Shown here piece by piece: positions 51,357 through 60,169 of a DNA stretch of 64,000 bases. Position numbers and translations under genes: made by a program. This DNA is from Qipengyuania intermedia. GTDB taxonomy: Bacteria > Pseudomonadota > Alphaproteobacteria > Sphingomonadales > Sphingomonadaceae. The notes under the pieces were generated by a model. The model did not search any database. It saw nothing but the letters and a program-made list of their open reading frames with translations, and had not been told where the DNA came from. How positions within the stretch are numbered: position 1 is the first letter of the stretch; each line of letters begins with the position of its first letter. The stretch is taken from assembly GCF_019711615.1 (NCBI RefSeq), contig NZ_JAIGNS010000002.1, forward strand, positions 124,001-188,000, given 5' to 3'.

Positions 51357-52385
51357 CTAGCGACGGAAACGCGGGTTGAAGACCTTCTCCATCGTCTTCG
51401 ATAGACCCGCCCCCAGCGATTGCCACATCTGCACCCGGCTCTGTTCGGTATGCGGGCCGAGACCGCCCCTTAGGTGCGGTTCGACGTGGTCCATCGGCTC
51501 GCCATGCTGCTTGAACACGAAGGTCTCGAACATGGTCTGCCACGCATTGCGCATGGGTTCGGGCAGGTCGCGCACGGCGAGGATCGAATGCAGCATGGCA
51601 TCGAGCGGGGTGCCCATACCCTCGTGCTCGTTCCACCAGTAATTCACGAGCACGTTGAGATCGCCCTCGGCCTTCACATGGTGCCACCACATATAGGGAA
51701 TGAAGATACCGTCGCCCGGCTCGAGATCTGCGACCAGCGCCTGTTCCTGCGCCTCGCGAAAGCGCGGGAAGCGCTCGAAATCGGGATCTTCCAGCTTGAC
51801 CATCGACACCGGCGCATTCGATGGAGACGCCTCGAAAGGAGCCATGTAGAGATTGGGCGTCTGGTCGGGCGGGAAGAGGGTGAAGCGCCGCTTGCCGCTG
51901 AGGACATAGGCGACGTTCTGCATCACGTCGAAATGCGTGTGTGTGCCGGTATTGTTGCCCATCCAGACGCGCGGCTGGACCTGCGTTGACAGGATCGGCA
52001 GGTGCAGCGCGCTCGCCAGCTCTTGGCTGAGGTCTGCCACCTTGGTCGATTCCAGGTAAAGCATCTGGTCGCCCCTGACGGGTGACAGGACTCTGTCGAT
52101 GAAGCGCGAGAACGGCATATTGCCGCGCTGGAAATTGAGGCGCGAGACATCGCCGTCGAAGAAGAAGGTCGGGCCTGCATCGGGATTGGAGGCGAGCACG
52201 TTGATCGCACGCTCTCCGATCGCCTGCTTGAGATAGTCGGCCAGCTCGCCCGTGCAGCGTTTCGCCATCTGCACGGGCGCGAGGTCTGCGGCCACTTGTC
52301 GCAGGATCGCCGGGCGGGCGGCGGGGTATATCTCGTCCCTGAAGGTCTGGGCGCTCGGGCTCTCGTATTCGCGTAGTTCGGGCAT
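51357..52385 (-). CDS. Cupin-like (Cupin_8/JmjC-type) domain protein
   Basis: A 342-aa protein resembling Fe(II)/2-oxoglutarate-dependent JmjC-like oxygenases. The facial triad region is visible as GTHTHFDVMQNVAYVLSG (His-x-Asp) near residue 150 and PYMWWHHVKA (His) near residue 230, with RFTLFPPDQTPNLY between. Hydroxylation of a protein or small-molecule substrate is inferred from the family; the substrate is unknown. Confidence 0.78.
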   Translation of the reverse strand: MPELREYESPSAQTFRDEIYPAARPAILRQVAADLAPVQMAKRCTGELADYLKQAIGERAINVLASNPDAGPTFFFDGDVSRLNFQRGNMPFSRFIDRVLSPVRGDQMLYLESTKVADLSQELASALHLPILSTQVQPRVWMGNNTGTHTHFDVMQNVAYVLSGKRRFTLFPPDQTPNLYMAPFEASPSNAPVSMVKLEDPDFERFPRFREAQEQALVADLEPGDGIFIPYMWWHHVKAEGDLNVLVNYWWNEHEGMGTPLDAMLHSILAVRDLPEPMRNAWQTMFETFVFKQHGEPMDHVEPHLRGGLGPHTEQSRVQMWQSLGAGLSKTMEKVFNPRFRR

Positions 52386-52440
52386 TGCCGCGCGTGCCTA
52401 GCCTACAATTACGTAGAAAGGAAAAGCTGTGGGCGCGCGG

Positions 52441-52857
52441 TCATGTCGCAAACAGCATCGCATCGTCGGCAAAGGCCTTCATCTCCAGCGCATTGCCGCT
52501 GGGATCGCGGAAGAACATCGTCGCCTGTTCGCCCGGCTGCCCCTTGAAACGGATCGTCGGCTCGATAGCGAATTCGACCCCTGCCGCGACGAGACGGTCG
52601 GCCAGCGCCTGCCAGTCCTCCATCGTAAGCACCACGCCGAAATGCGGCACCGGCACGTCATGCCCGTCGACCGGATTGCTCGCGCGATCACCTGCTTCGC
52701 CGCCGGTATGGGCCACGATCTGGTGGCCGTAGAAATCGAAGTCGATCCATTCCTCGCTCGATCGTCCTTCCGCGCAGCCCATCAACCCGCCGTAGAAAGC
52801 GCGTGCCTCTGCAAGGTCGCGGACGGGAAAGGCGAGGTGGAAGGGGCGCAGGCTCAT
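52441..52857 (-). CDS. VOC (glyoxalase/bleomycin-resistance-fold) protein
   Basis: A 138-aa protein with two beta-alpha-beta-beta-beta halves: [49 protein letters not shown] and [17 protein letters not shown]. Metal-binding His/Glu positions of the fold appear present (HLAF, HFGV, LEMK). Specific activity is not predictable. It lies 55 bp upstream of the cupin-like gene on the same strand. Confidence 0.82.
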   Translation of the reverse strand: MSLRPFHLAFPVRDLAEARAFYGGLMGCAEGRSSEEWIDFDFYGHQIVAHTGGEAGDRASNPVDGHDVPVPHFGVVLTMEDWQALADRLVAAGVEFAIEPTIRFKGQPGEQATMFFRDPSGNALEMKAFADDAMLFAT

Positions 52858-53138
52858 GGCCCAAGGATAGTGGACCGACCGCCTGCAATAAAGGTTTTCC
52901 TACGCGGCAGTGGCTGTGCATGACCGGTTACCGAAAGCGTCGGCTGGTGCACGGTGCGGCGGGAGGAGTGTCACCCTATCACCAATTGCATAAGGCCATG
53001 AATTAAAATCGGAATAGTCCTTGAACCCCGGGTGACAGAGTGTCGCCTTCGTCACCCGCCCCCGCGTCGCTCATTCAGGCTCGACAGCAGGTTGCTGAAC
53101 GCCTACCCCGCATGGCGCAAGGCAATGGTGGAGCCCGC
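52858..53138. other. Divergent gap of about 280 bp
   Basis: No gene was seen here. It holds an inverted repeat GGGTGAC (53030-53036) and GTCACCC (53051-53057) with a 14-base loop. A TGTCACCC stretch near 52969 partly echoes the right arm. Upstream in-frame codons of the GST gene are unlikely to be translated. Confidence 0.5.
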
Positions 53139-53798
53139 ATGAAGATCATCGTCGGTAACAAGAATTATTCGAGCTGGTCGCTGCGCGGCTGGCTGGCCGC
53201 GAAACAATCGGGACTGTCGTTCGAAGAGATCGTCGTGCCCCTGTTCGGCGAAAACTGGGAAGCCACCAAGCAGGGCGGGGAAATCCGCCCCTCCAGCGGC
53301 AAGGTGCCGATCCTGTGGGACGACGAGGTCGTCGTGTGGGACAGCCTCGCCATTCTCGAATATCTTTCGGACAAGGTCGGGCGCGACCGCTTCTGGCCCA
53401 AGGACGACGCGGCCCGCGCCATGGCGCGTTCGATGGTTGCCGAAATGCATTCCTCCTTCGCCGCATTGCGCAGCGAATGCCCGATGAACGTGCGCAAGCG
53501 CTTCGACGGTTTCGAGCCGAGCGAGGCCTGCAAGGATGATATCCTGCGCATCCTCGGCCTATGGGCGGAAGCGCGCAGCCGCTTCGGCAGCGGCGGGCCG
53601 TTCCTGTTCGGCACCTTCGGGGCGGCGGACATCTTCTTCGCGCCTGTTGTCAGCCGGTTCATCAGCTACCAGATAGCGGTCCCCGGCTTCGCGGCGTCCT
53701 ATATGCAGGCGCTGTGGGAGCACGAGTGGATGCAGGCATGGATTTCGGCATCGGAAAGCGAAGAATGGGCTATCGAGCAATACGACACGGTCTCCTGA
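53139..53798 (+). CDS. Glutathione S-transferase family protein
   Basis: A 219-aa GST. The thioredoxin-like N-domain has KIIVGNKNYSSWSLRGWLAA (Ser/Tyr region of the active site) and SGKVPILWDDEVVVWDSLAILEYLSD (SNAIL/TRAP-like motif). The C-domain is helical with FGAADIFFAPVVSRF. GGTGGAG precedes the ATG at 53139, which fixes the start. Its last 34 nt overlap the S1/P1 nuclease gene in another frame. Confidence 0.88.
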   Translation: MKIIVGNKNYSSWSLRGWLAAKQSGLSFEEIVVPLFGENWEATKQGGEIRPSSGKVPILWDDEVVVWDSLAILEYLSDKVGRDRFWPKDDAARAMARSMVAEMHSSFAALRSECPMNVRKRFDGFEPSEACKDDILRILGLWAEARSRFGSGGPFLFGTFGAADIFFAPVVSRFISYQIAVPGFAASYMQALWEHEWMQAWISASESEEWAIEQYDTVS

Positions 53799-54658
53799 CC
53801 GCACTGACGGCGCTGGCCGCGCTGCTTCCGGCACAAGCGAGCGCGTGGGGCTTTTACGCCCACCGCACCACGGCCGAGATCGCGAACGAGAACATCCGTC
53901 CGGAAACGCGCGCCGGCATCGTGAAGTTGCTGCGCGCGGCGCCGGAACTGGGTGTCGCCGGTTGCGACCTCGCTACGCTTGAGGACGCGAGCGTCTGGCC
54001 CGATTGCCTGCGCAAGGATTACTGGCGCTGGGGTTACACTTTCGCCTGGCACTATCGCACCACGCCGGTGTGCGAGGCGTATGAGCCGCGCAAGAATTGC
54101 TCGGGACAGAACTGCATCCTCGCCCAGATCGAACGCAACCAGCGGATCCTTGCCGACGAAGGCCTGCCGGCGAATGTCCGACTGGAAGCGCTTGCTTTCC
54201 TCGTCCACTTCATCGGCGACGTGCATATGCCGCTGCATTCGGGCGATCACGAGGATCGCGGGGGCAACGATATCGAAACCGCCTATGGCATCGCGCCGGG
54301 ACTGAACCTGCACTGGATCTGGGACGGCCCGCTGGCGGAACGCGCCATCACCTCCTCGCCCACTCCGCTGGTGCGTCGCTACAGCGCCGACGAACGCGCG
54401 GAGCTGGGCGGCGGGACGCCTGCCGACTGGGGCCGCGAGAGCTGGGAGACAAGCCGCGATTTCGTCTATCCCAATGCCTTCGACCGCCCCCCGTGCGAAG
54501 GTGCGGACCTGCCCGAGGAAACGGCGCTGACGCAGGAAGATATCGAGCGCGCGATCCCGATTTCGCAGCGCCGTGTCGTGCAGGCGGGTATTCGCATGGC
54601 CGAATATCTCGATGCCGCCTTCGCGCCGGGCCCCTTGCCGGAGCCGGAGCGCGACTAG
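53765..54658 (+). CDS. S1/P1-type nuclease, exported
   Basis: A 297-aa zinc nuclease that cuts single-stranded nucleic acid. A signal peptide (residues 1-27, ending AQASA) exposes the zinc-binding N-terminal Trp in WGFYAHRTTAEIA. Further ligands lie in LVHFIGDVHMPLHSGDHEDRGGNDI and NLHWIWD, matching the trinuclear zinc site. It starts inside the GST gene; the signal peptide confirms 53765. Its TAG stop overlaps the convergent cupin gene's stop. Confidence 0.88.
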   Translation: MGYRAIRHGLLTALTALAALLPAQASAWGFYAHRTTAEIANENIRPETRAGIVKLLRAAPELGVAGCDLATLEDASVWPDCLRKDYWRWGYTFAWHYRTTPVCEAYEPRKNCSGQNCILAQIERNQRILADEGLPANVRLEALAFLVHFIGDVHMPLHSGDHEDRGGNDIETAYGIAPGLNLHWIWDGPLAERAITSSPTPLVRRYSADERAELGGGTPADWGRESWETSRDFVYPNAFDRPPCEGADLPEETALTQEDIERAIPISQRRVVQAGIRMAEYLDAAFAPGPLPEPERD

Positions 54659-55122
54659 GGTACGCGACTGGTCGGGTAGGGCGTGCCGTCCTTTTTGAAA
54701 TAGCCATCGGGCGTGAACACCATGTCGATGTCGGGATATTCACCCCTGTCCGCATCCCTGTCGCCCCCGCTGATGGCGATGAAAACGCAGGGAATATCGC
54801 CGCGGTTGTGGAGCTGGTGGCCGTTCGGCTCTCCTGCGGGCCAGGCCAGGATATCGCCGGGGCCGACGGGAATTTCGCCCTCGTCCTCGATCAGGACGGC
54901 CTCGCCCTGGAGCATGATCACCAGCTCGTCCTGCCCCTCGTGCCAGTGCCGCTGAGAGGAATAGGCACCCGGGTCCAGCACCACGTGGCTCGCGCCAAGC
55001 TTCGTGAGCCCGGCGACCGGTGCGAGGCGGCGATAGTTGCGCCCCGCCACGTCGGCATCGAAGGGCGGCGGGTAGCCGGTCGCATTGGTCTGGGGGATGG
55101 CGTCGAGATCGAGCTTGGGCAT
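54655..55122 (-). CDS. Cupin-domain protein
   Basis: A 155-aa single-domain cupin. Motif 1 is SSQRHWHEGQDELVIMLQGEAVLIEDEGE and motif 2 PGDILAWPAGEPNGHQLHNRG, with His/Glu metal ligands. Metal identity and role are unknown. The ATG at 55122 has GGAG nine bases before it. Convergent with the S1/P1 gene: the two stop codons share the palindrome CTAG. Confidence 0.82.
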   Translation of the reverse strand: MPKLDLDAIPQTNATGYPPPFDADVAGRNYRRLAPVAGLTKLGASHVVLDPGAYSSQRHWHEGQDELVIMLQGEAVLIEDEGEIPVGPGDILAWPAGEPNGHQLHNRGDIPCVFIAISGGDRDADRGEYPDIDMVFTPDGYFKKDGTPYPTSRVP

Positions 55123-55151
55123 TGGCACTCACTCCTGCTAGCGGACACAGC

Positions 55152-56285
55152 ATGACCGAAGTCCTCGAACTCGCCAAGCGCCTGATGGCCGCTCCCAGTG
55201 TCACCCCGGCAACGGGGGCCGTGTTCGACGCGATGGAAGCGATGCTCGCGCCGCTGGGGTTCGAGATCACCCGCTTCACCCGCGGCGACGGCGAGCCGCG
55301 CTCGCCCGAAGCGCCGGTCGAAAACCTGTTCGCCATCCGCCGCGGTCCGGAAGGCTCGAAGCACTTCGCCTTCGCCGGACATCTCGACGTGGTGCCGCCC
55401 GGCAATGGCTGGACCAGCGATGCCTTCGAACCGGAAATCAGGGGGGACCTGCTTTTCGGACGCGGGGCGGTGGACATGAAAGGCTCGATCGCCTGCATGG
55501 TCGATGCCGTCGCGAATGTCCCCGCAGAGGCCGGTACCATCAGTTTCATCATCACGGGCGATGAGGAAGGCCCCGCGCTCCACGGCACCCGCGCCCTGAT
55601 CGATTTCATGCGCGAACAGGGCCACCAGCCCGACCTCTGCCTTGTCGGAGAGCCGACCAGCGTCAATCGCCTCGGCGACATGATGAAGATCGGGCGGCGC
55701 GGCTCGGTCAACATCTGGCTCGAGGTCGAGGGCACGCAGGGCCATGTCGCCTATCCGCACCTTGCCGACAATCCGATCCCGAAGCTGGTCGCCATGCTGG
55801 CCGAACTCGATGCGCTGGTGCTCGATGAGGGGACCGACTGGTTCCAGCCGTCCAATCTCGAGATCACCGAAGTCGACGTGCCCAATGATGCGCACAACGT
55901 CATTCCTGCGGTGGCCAAGGCGCGTATCTCCATCCGCTTCAACGACACGCATTCCGGCGCGTCACTGTCGGAAAAGATCGGCGCGATCGCGCAAAAGCAC
56001 GGCGGCAAGGCCCTCCCGATCATTTCCGGCGAGCCGTTCCTGACGCCGCCGGGCGAATTTTCGGACATCATCGCCCGCGCCGTGAAAGCGGAAACGGGCA
56101 TCGATCCCGAACCCTCGACCACGGGCGGCACTTCCGATGCGCGCTTCCTTCGCGCCGTCTGTCCGGTGATCGAATTCGGCCTTTGCAACGCGACGATGCA
56201 CAAGCGCGACGAAGCGGTAGCCATCGAGGACCTTTCCACGCTAAGCCGCATCTACACGGCGATCGCGAAAGACGCGCTGGGATAA
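55152..56285 (+). CDS. dapE: Succinyl-diaminopimelate desuccinylase
   Basis: Zinc enzyme of the succinylase branch of lysine/diaminopimelate synthesis; 377 aa, family length. Motifs: AFAGHLDVVPPGNGWTSDAFEP (His, Asp), GRGAVDMKGSIACM, ITGDEEGPALHGT (Glu-Glu), GRRGSVN and near the end ATMHKRDEAVAIEDL. The ATG at 55152 matches the family N-terminus (MTEVLELAKRLMAAPSVTP). dapB lies further right at 59406-60134. Confidence 0.95.
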   Translation: MTEVLELAKRLMAAPSVTPATGAVFDAMEAMLAPLGFEITRFTRGDGEPRSPEAPVENLFAIRRGPEGSKHFAFAGHLDVVPPGNGWTSDAFEPEIRGDLLFGRGAVDMKGSIACMVDAVANVPAEAGTISFIITGDEEGPALHGTRALIDFMREQGHQPDLCLVGEPTSVNRLGDMMKIGRRGSVNIWLEVEGTQGHVAYPHLADNPIPKLVAMLAELDALVLDEGTDWFQPSNLEITEVDVPNDAHNVIPAVAKARISIRFNDTHSGASLSEKIGAIAQKHGGKALPIISGEPFLTPPGEFSDIIARAVKAETGIDPEPSTTGGTSDARFLRAVCPVIEFGLCNATMHKRDEAVAIEDLSTLSRIYTAIAKDALG

Positions 56286-56324
56286 GACACGCCGGCAGTA
56301 AGACCGGGAGGGTAGGGGATTGAA

Positions 56325-57563
56325 ATGCTGAAGGTCTGGTTCGAAATTCCGCTTTGGCAGCGCGTGCTGACCGCCCTGATCTTGGGCGTGCTGACCGGCT
56401 ATAGCTGGGGCCCGGATGCGGAAAGCATCAAGTGGATCGGCGACTTCTTCATCAAGTCGATCAAGATGCTGGTCGTCCCGCTGATCTTCTTCAGCCTGGT
56501 GGCTGGTGTCGCTGCCATCGGCGACCTCAGGAAACTGGGCGCTGTCGGAGGCAGGGCCATGCTGCTCTTCGTCGTAACCGGCCAGATCGCGGTCTGGCTC
56601 GGCCTGGCGCTGGGCACGCTGGTCAAGCCCGGTGCAGGCGTCGACACCAGCGCCATCGCGCGCGGCGAGACGCCGGTGCCGAACGAGACGACCGCGGTGG
56701 ACATGATCCTGTCCATCGTGCCTGAAAGTCCGGTGCAGGTGATGGCCGATGTCGCGGTGCTGCCGCTGATCGTGTTCTCGCTCCTCATCGGGATCGGCAT
56801 CCTGATGGCCGGCAAGGAGGGCGAGCCGGTCCAGAAGATCTTCGATAGCGGCGCAGTGGTCATGCAGAAAGTCACGATGATCGTGATGGAACTGACCCCC
56901 TTCGGCGTCTTCGCGCTGATGGCCTGGGTGGCGGGCACGCTCGGCCTCGATGCGCTGGTCAGCCTCGCCAAGCTGGTGGGTCTCAATTACCTCGGCTGCC
57001 TGCTGATCATCGGCCTGATCTACGGCAGCATGATCAAATTCCTCGCCAAGCTGCCGGTGCGCGACTTCTTCCGCGGTATCGTGGACGCGATGGCGGTGAG
57101 CTATTCGACCGCTTCGTCCAACGCCACGCTGCCGGTGACGCTGCGCTGTGCAGAGCGCAATCTGGGCGTATCGAACTCGGTCGCGGCCTTCGTGATCAGC
57201 CTCGGCGCGACCATCAACATGAACGGCACGGCCATGTACCTCGGCCTCGCCACGCTGTTCGGGGCGCAGATTTTCGGGGTCGACCTGTCATGGGGCGACT
57301 ACTTCCTAATCTCGATCCTGGCGACGCTCGGCGCAGTCGGCGCGGCGGGTATCCCGGGCGCAGGCCTCATCATGATGGCGCTGGTCTTCGGCGCGGTCGG
57401 CGTGCCGCTGGAAACCATCGCCTTCGTGGCAGGCGTGGACCGGATCATGGACATGATGCGCACCACGACCAACGTCAGCGGCGATGCTGCCGTGGCGACG
57501 ACCGTGGCAGTGATGACGGGCGAGATCGACAAGGCCGAGATGGTCTCGGCGGACGATGTTTAA
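56325..57563 (+). CDS. Dicarboxylate/amino acid:cation symporter (DAACS family)
   Basis: A 412-aa GltP/DctA-type transporter. Eight or so hydrophobic segments, hairpin 1 serine-rich SYSTASSNATLPVTLRCAE, helix 7 GATINMNGTAMY (the NMDGT equivalent, with Asn for Asp) and hairpin 2 AAGIPGAGLIMMALVF. Substrates could be glutamate, aspartate or C4-dicarboxylates. The NMNGT variant is worth noting for cation binding. Its 3' end overlaps the next gene by 8 nt. Confidence 0.92.
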   Translation: MLKVWFEIPLWQRVLTALILGVLTGYSWGPDAESIKWIGDFFIKSIKMLVVPLIFFSLVAGVAAIGDLRKLGAVGGRAMLLFVVTGQIAVWLGLALGTLVKPGAGVDTSAIARGETPVPNETTAVDMILSIVPESPVQVMADVAVLPLIVFSLLIGIGILMAGKEGEPVQKIFDSGAVVMQKVTMIVMELTPFGVFALMAWVAGTLGLDALVSLAKLVGLNYLGCLLIIGLIYGSMIKFLAKLPVRDFFRGIVDAMAVSYSTASSNATLPVTLRCAERNLGVSNSVAAFVISLGATINMNGTAMYLGLATLFGAQIFGVDLSWGDYFLISILATLGAVGAAGIPGAGLIMMALVFGAVGVPLETIAFVAGVDRIMDMMRTTTNVSGDAAVATTVAVMTGEIDKAEMVSADDV

Positions 57564-57927
57564 GCCTACCCTTCTGTTGCCGATCTTCTTGGCGGCTTGT
57601 GGTCCATCGGCAGGAGAGAAGCTCTACAGCCGAGAGGGTTTGGTGGAGGTCGAAAATCGGGCTTCACTTGATCGTGAAATTGAAGAAATATCGTCATCGA
57701 TAAAAGCCCCTGTGCGGGACCTACAGGAAGATAATGACAGCCTTCCGATGTTTTTGCTCTCGAACGACGACGTTACGGTCTTGGTGCAGCACAAATTTGA
57801 CAATAATTGCGACTGGTCTGCGGGGTGTACGTGGAAATACAGTATTACCGCTACCGACTACGGCCAAGACCGTGCGGAACAGCAGCGCCTCGTTGACACC
57901 GCGTTAGAAGCCATCAGGCAAAGGTAG
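57556..57927 (+). CDS. Hypothetical lipoprotein of atypical composition
   Basis: A 123-aa protein with signal peptide and lipobox LAAC (C15). The rest is charged, with two cysteines in NNCDWSAGCTW that may form a disulfide. No family recognised. Its codons are visibly richer in A/T-ending forms (AAA, AAT, ATA, TTT, GAT) than all neighbours, a sign of possible recent acquisition. It overlaps the symporter gene by 8 nt and converges on nth. Confidence 0.65.
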   Translation: MFKPTLLLPIFLAACGPSAGEKLYSREGLVEVENRASLDREIEEISSSIKAPVRDLQEDNDSLPMFLLSNDDVTVLVQHKFDNNCDWSAGCTWKYSITATDYGQDRAEQQRLVDTALEAIRQR

Positions 57928-57929
57928 CC

Positions 57930-58580
57930 TCACCGCCCCTTCGGCTTCTCCAGCACCTTCTTCTGGTAGCTGCACAGATCAGCCACCTTGCAGCGCCAGC
58001 ACTCGGGAGTGCGTGCCTTGCAGACATATCGCCCATGCAGGATCAGCCAGTGATGCGCGCCGAGGCGGAAGGGCTGGGGCACGCGCTTTTCGAGTTTCGC
58101 CTCGACCTGCTCGGGCGTCTTTCCCTTGGCGAGGCCGGTTCGGTTGCCGACGCGCAGGATATGCGTGTCGACCGCGAAGGTTTCCTGCCCGAACCAGCAA
58201 TTGAGCACGACGTTCGCAGTTTTGCGGCCCACGCCGGGCAGCCGGACGAGGTCATCGCGCGTGTCCGGAACCTCGCCGCCATATTCGTCGACCAGCAGCT
58301 GGCTGAGCAGGATCACGTTCTTCGCCTTGGAATTGAACAGGCCGATGGTCTTGATGTGCTCTTTCAGGCCCTCTTCGCCCAGCTCCAGCATCTGCTGCGG
58401 CGTCTCGACCTCGCGGAAGAGGGCGCGGGTGGCCTTGTTCACGCCGACATCGGTCGCCTGCGCTGACAGGGCCACGGCCACCACCAGCTGGTAGCAATTG
58501 CCGTATTCCAGCTCGGTCTCGGGCGAGGGGTTGTCCTCCGCCAGGCGGCGGAAGAATTCGAAAATCTGGTCCTTGGTCAC
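57930..58580 (-). CDS. nth: Endonuclease III
   Basis: DNA glycosylase/AP lyase removing oxidised pyrimidines; 216 aa. Helix-hairpin-helix LPGVGRKTANVV with the catalytic Lys, catalytic Asp in AVDTHILRVGNR, and the 4Fe-4S motif CKARTPECWRCKVADLC (C-x6-C-x2-C-x5-C). The GTG at 58580 overlaps the stop of the channel gene (GTGA) and has GAGGA upstream. Confidence 0.95.
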   Translation of the reverse strand: MTKDQIFEFFRRLAEDNPSPETELEYGNCYQLVVAVALSAQATDVGVNKATRALFREVETPQQMLELGEEGLKEHIKTIGLFNSKAKNVILLSQLLVDEYGGEVPDTRDDLVRLPGVGRKTANVVLNCWFGQETFAVDTHILRVGNRTGLAKGKTPEQVEAKLEKRVPQPFRLGAHHWLILHGRYVCKARTPECWRCKVADLCSYQKKVLEKPKGR

Positions 58581-59401
58581 GTATCCTCGCGGGTGTCTTC
58601 GTCGTCGAGTTCGCCCTTCTCGCGGGCTTTCTCGAGGGCTTTCTGGATTTCTTCGCGGCGGTGCTGCATCGCATCGCTGAAGGCGGCGGCGACGATGCCA
58701 GTCGGCAGCGCCACCAGCAGCACGCCGGTGATCGCCACCAGCGATCCGACGACGCGGCCCGCCGAGGTAATGGGATAGGCATCGCCATAGCCCACGGTGG
58801 TAAAAGTTATGACCGCCCACCACAGCGCACGCGGGATGCTGCCGAATGCTTCGGGCTGCAATTCGCCCTCGATCCAGTAAAGCGCACTTGCTCCGCAGAG
58901 CAGAAAAACGAAAGCGAAAGCGATGCAGACGAGCAGGTCATAACTGCGCTCGCGAATGGCCATCGCCATTTCCTTCGTCGCCGCGGTGAAGCGGCCGAAC
59001 TTCATGATCGAGATGACCCTGAGCAGGCGCACGACGCGCAGGGCTGCGGCATTGGCGATGAAGAACGGGGCGAAGGTGACGAGTATGACCACGAGGTCGA
59101 TCACCCCGAGCGGCGAGAGCATGAAGCGCAGCCGTTTCGACAGGGCCGAGCCAAGGCCGGGATGTTCCGGCGCGGCATAGATACGCGCCGCATATTCGGC
59201 GAGGAAGACGATCCCGAACGCCAGCTCCGCCATCAGGATTTCGTCGTGCCACTGGCGGTCGAACTCGACCTCGGTCGACATGATCGCGGTGACGACGGCG
59301 GCGATGATGACCCAGACCAGCACGATGTTCAGCAGCGTCAGGCGGCCATCGGTCTTCGCGCCGATATGAAGCTGGTGGTAGAGGAACTGCCGCAGGTTCA
59401 T
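58577..59401 (-). CDS. Voltage-gated-like potassium channel
   Basis: A 274-aa six-helix ion-channel protein. The S4-like segment is ALRVVRLLRVISIMKFGR with regular arginines. The pore loop WWAVITFTTVGYGDAYPIT contains the K+ selectivity filter TVGYGD. A short charged coiled-coil-like C-terminus (RREEIQKALEKAREKGELDDED) follows. It lies 4 bp after dapB and is coupled to nth. Confidence 0.88.
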   Translation of the reverse strand: MNLRQFLYHQLHIGAKTDGRLTLLNIVLVWVIIAAVVTAIMSTEVEFDRQWHDEILMAELAFGIVFLAEYAARIYAAPEHPGLGSALSKRLRFMLSPLGVIDLVVILVTFAPFFIANAAALRVVRLLRVISIMKFGRFTAATKEMAMAIRERSYDLLVCIAFAFVFLLCGASALYWIEGELQPEAFGSIPRALWWAVITFTTVGYGDAYPITSAGRVVGSLVAITGVLLVALPTGIVAAAFSDAMQHRREEIQKALEKAREKGELDDEDTREDT

Positions 59402-59405
59402 CGTG

Positions 59406-60134
59406 TCAGAGGCCGAGGACCTCCTCCATGGTGTAGCGCCCTGCCTCGCGCGACAGCAGCCATTCGGCGGCCTTCACCGCGCCGCGCGCGAATATCTCGC
59501 GGTTTTCGGCGCTGTGCGACAGCGTCAGGCGCTCCTGCTCTCCGGCAAGGATGACGCTGTGTTCGCCGGCAACGGTCCCGCCACGAAGGGCGGCAAAGCC
59601 GATGGCCCCGCGAGCGCGTGCGCCGGTCTGTCCGTCGCGCCCGCTTTCGCGCTTGTCGGCAAGATCGATCCCGCGGCCCTTGGCCGCAGCTTCGCCCAGC
59701 AGCAGGGCTGTACCGGAAGGCGCATCAACCTTGCGGCGGTGATGCATCTCGACGATCTCGATATCCCAGTCGTCGCCAAGGCGCTCTGCCGCCTCGCGCA
59801 CCAGGTATGCCAGCAGGGTGACGCCCAGTGAGGTATTGCCGGTCTGTAAGACCGCTGTCGCACGGGCCGCCTCGTCAATCGCTTCATGATGTGACTGTTC
59901 GAGGCCGGTGGTGCCGATCACGATGGGCACGCCTGCCCCGACGGCTGCGTGGAGGTTGGCGGCCAGCGCGCCGGGTGCGGAAAAGTCGATCAGCGCATCG
60001 CAGGCATCGGCAAGCGCCGACGGATCGCCGCCCTTGTCGATCCCGCCCGCATAGGTGTGGCCCGATGCCTCGATGACGCGCTTCAGCGCCTCGCCCATCG
60101 CACCCTTGCTGCCGATTACGCCGAAACTTGCCAT
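59406..60134 (-). CDS. dapB: 4-hydroxy-tetrahydrodipicolinate reductase
   Basis: NAD(P)H enzyme of lysine/diaminopimelate synthesis; 242 aa. Nucleotide-binding GSKGAMGEALKRVI at the N-terminus, VIGTTGLEQSHHEAI, NTSLGVTLLAYLV and the substrate region VEMHHRRKVDAPSGTALLLGEAAA. A strong AGGAGG precedes the ATG at 60134. Head of the dapB-channel-nth operon and divergent from the sirtuin gene. Confidence 0.96.
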   Translation of the reverse strand: MASFGVIGSKGAMGEALKRVIEASGHTYAGGIDKGGDPSALADACDALIDFSAPGALAANLHAAVGAGVPIVIGTTGLEQSHHEAIDEAARATAVLQTGNTSLGVTLLAYLVREAAERLGDDWDIEIVEMHHRRKVDAPSGTALLLGEAAAKGRGIDLADKRESGRDGQTGARARGAIGFAALRGGTVAGEHSVILAGEQERLTLSHSAENREIFARGAVKAAEWLLSREAGRYTMEEVLGL

Positions 60135-60169
60135 TGCCCCTCCTTGCAGTTGTGTGGTTCATGGAACCT

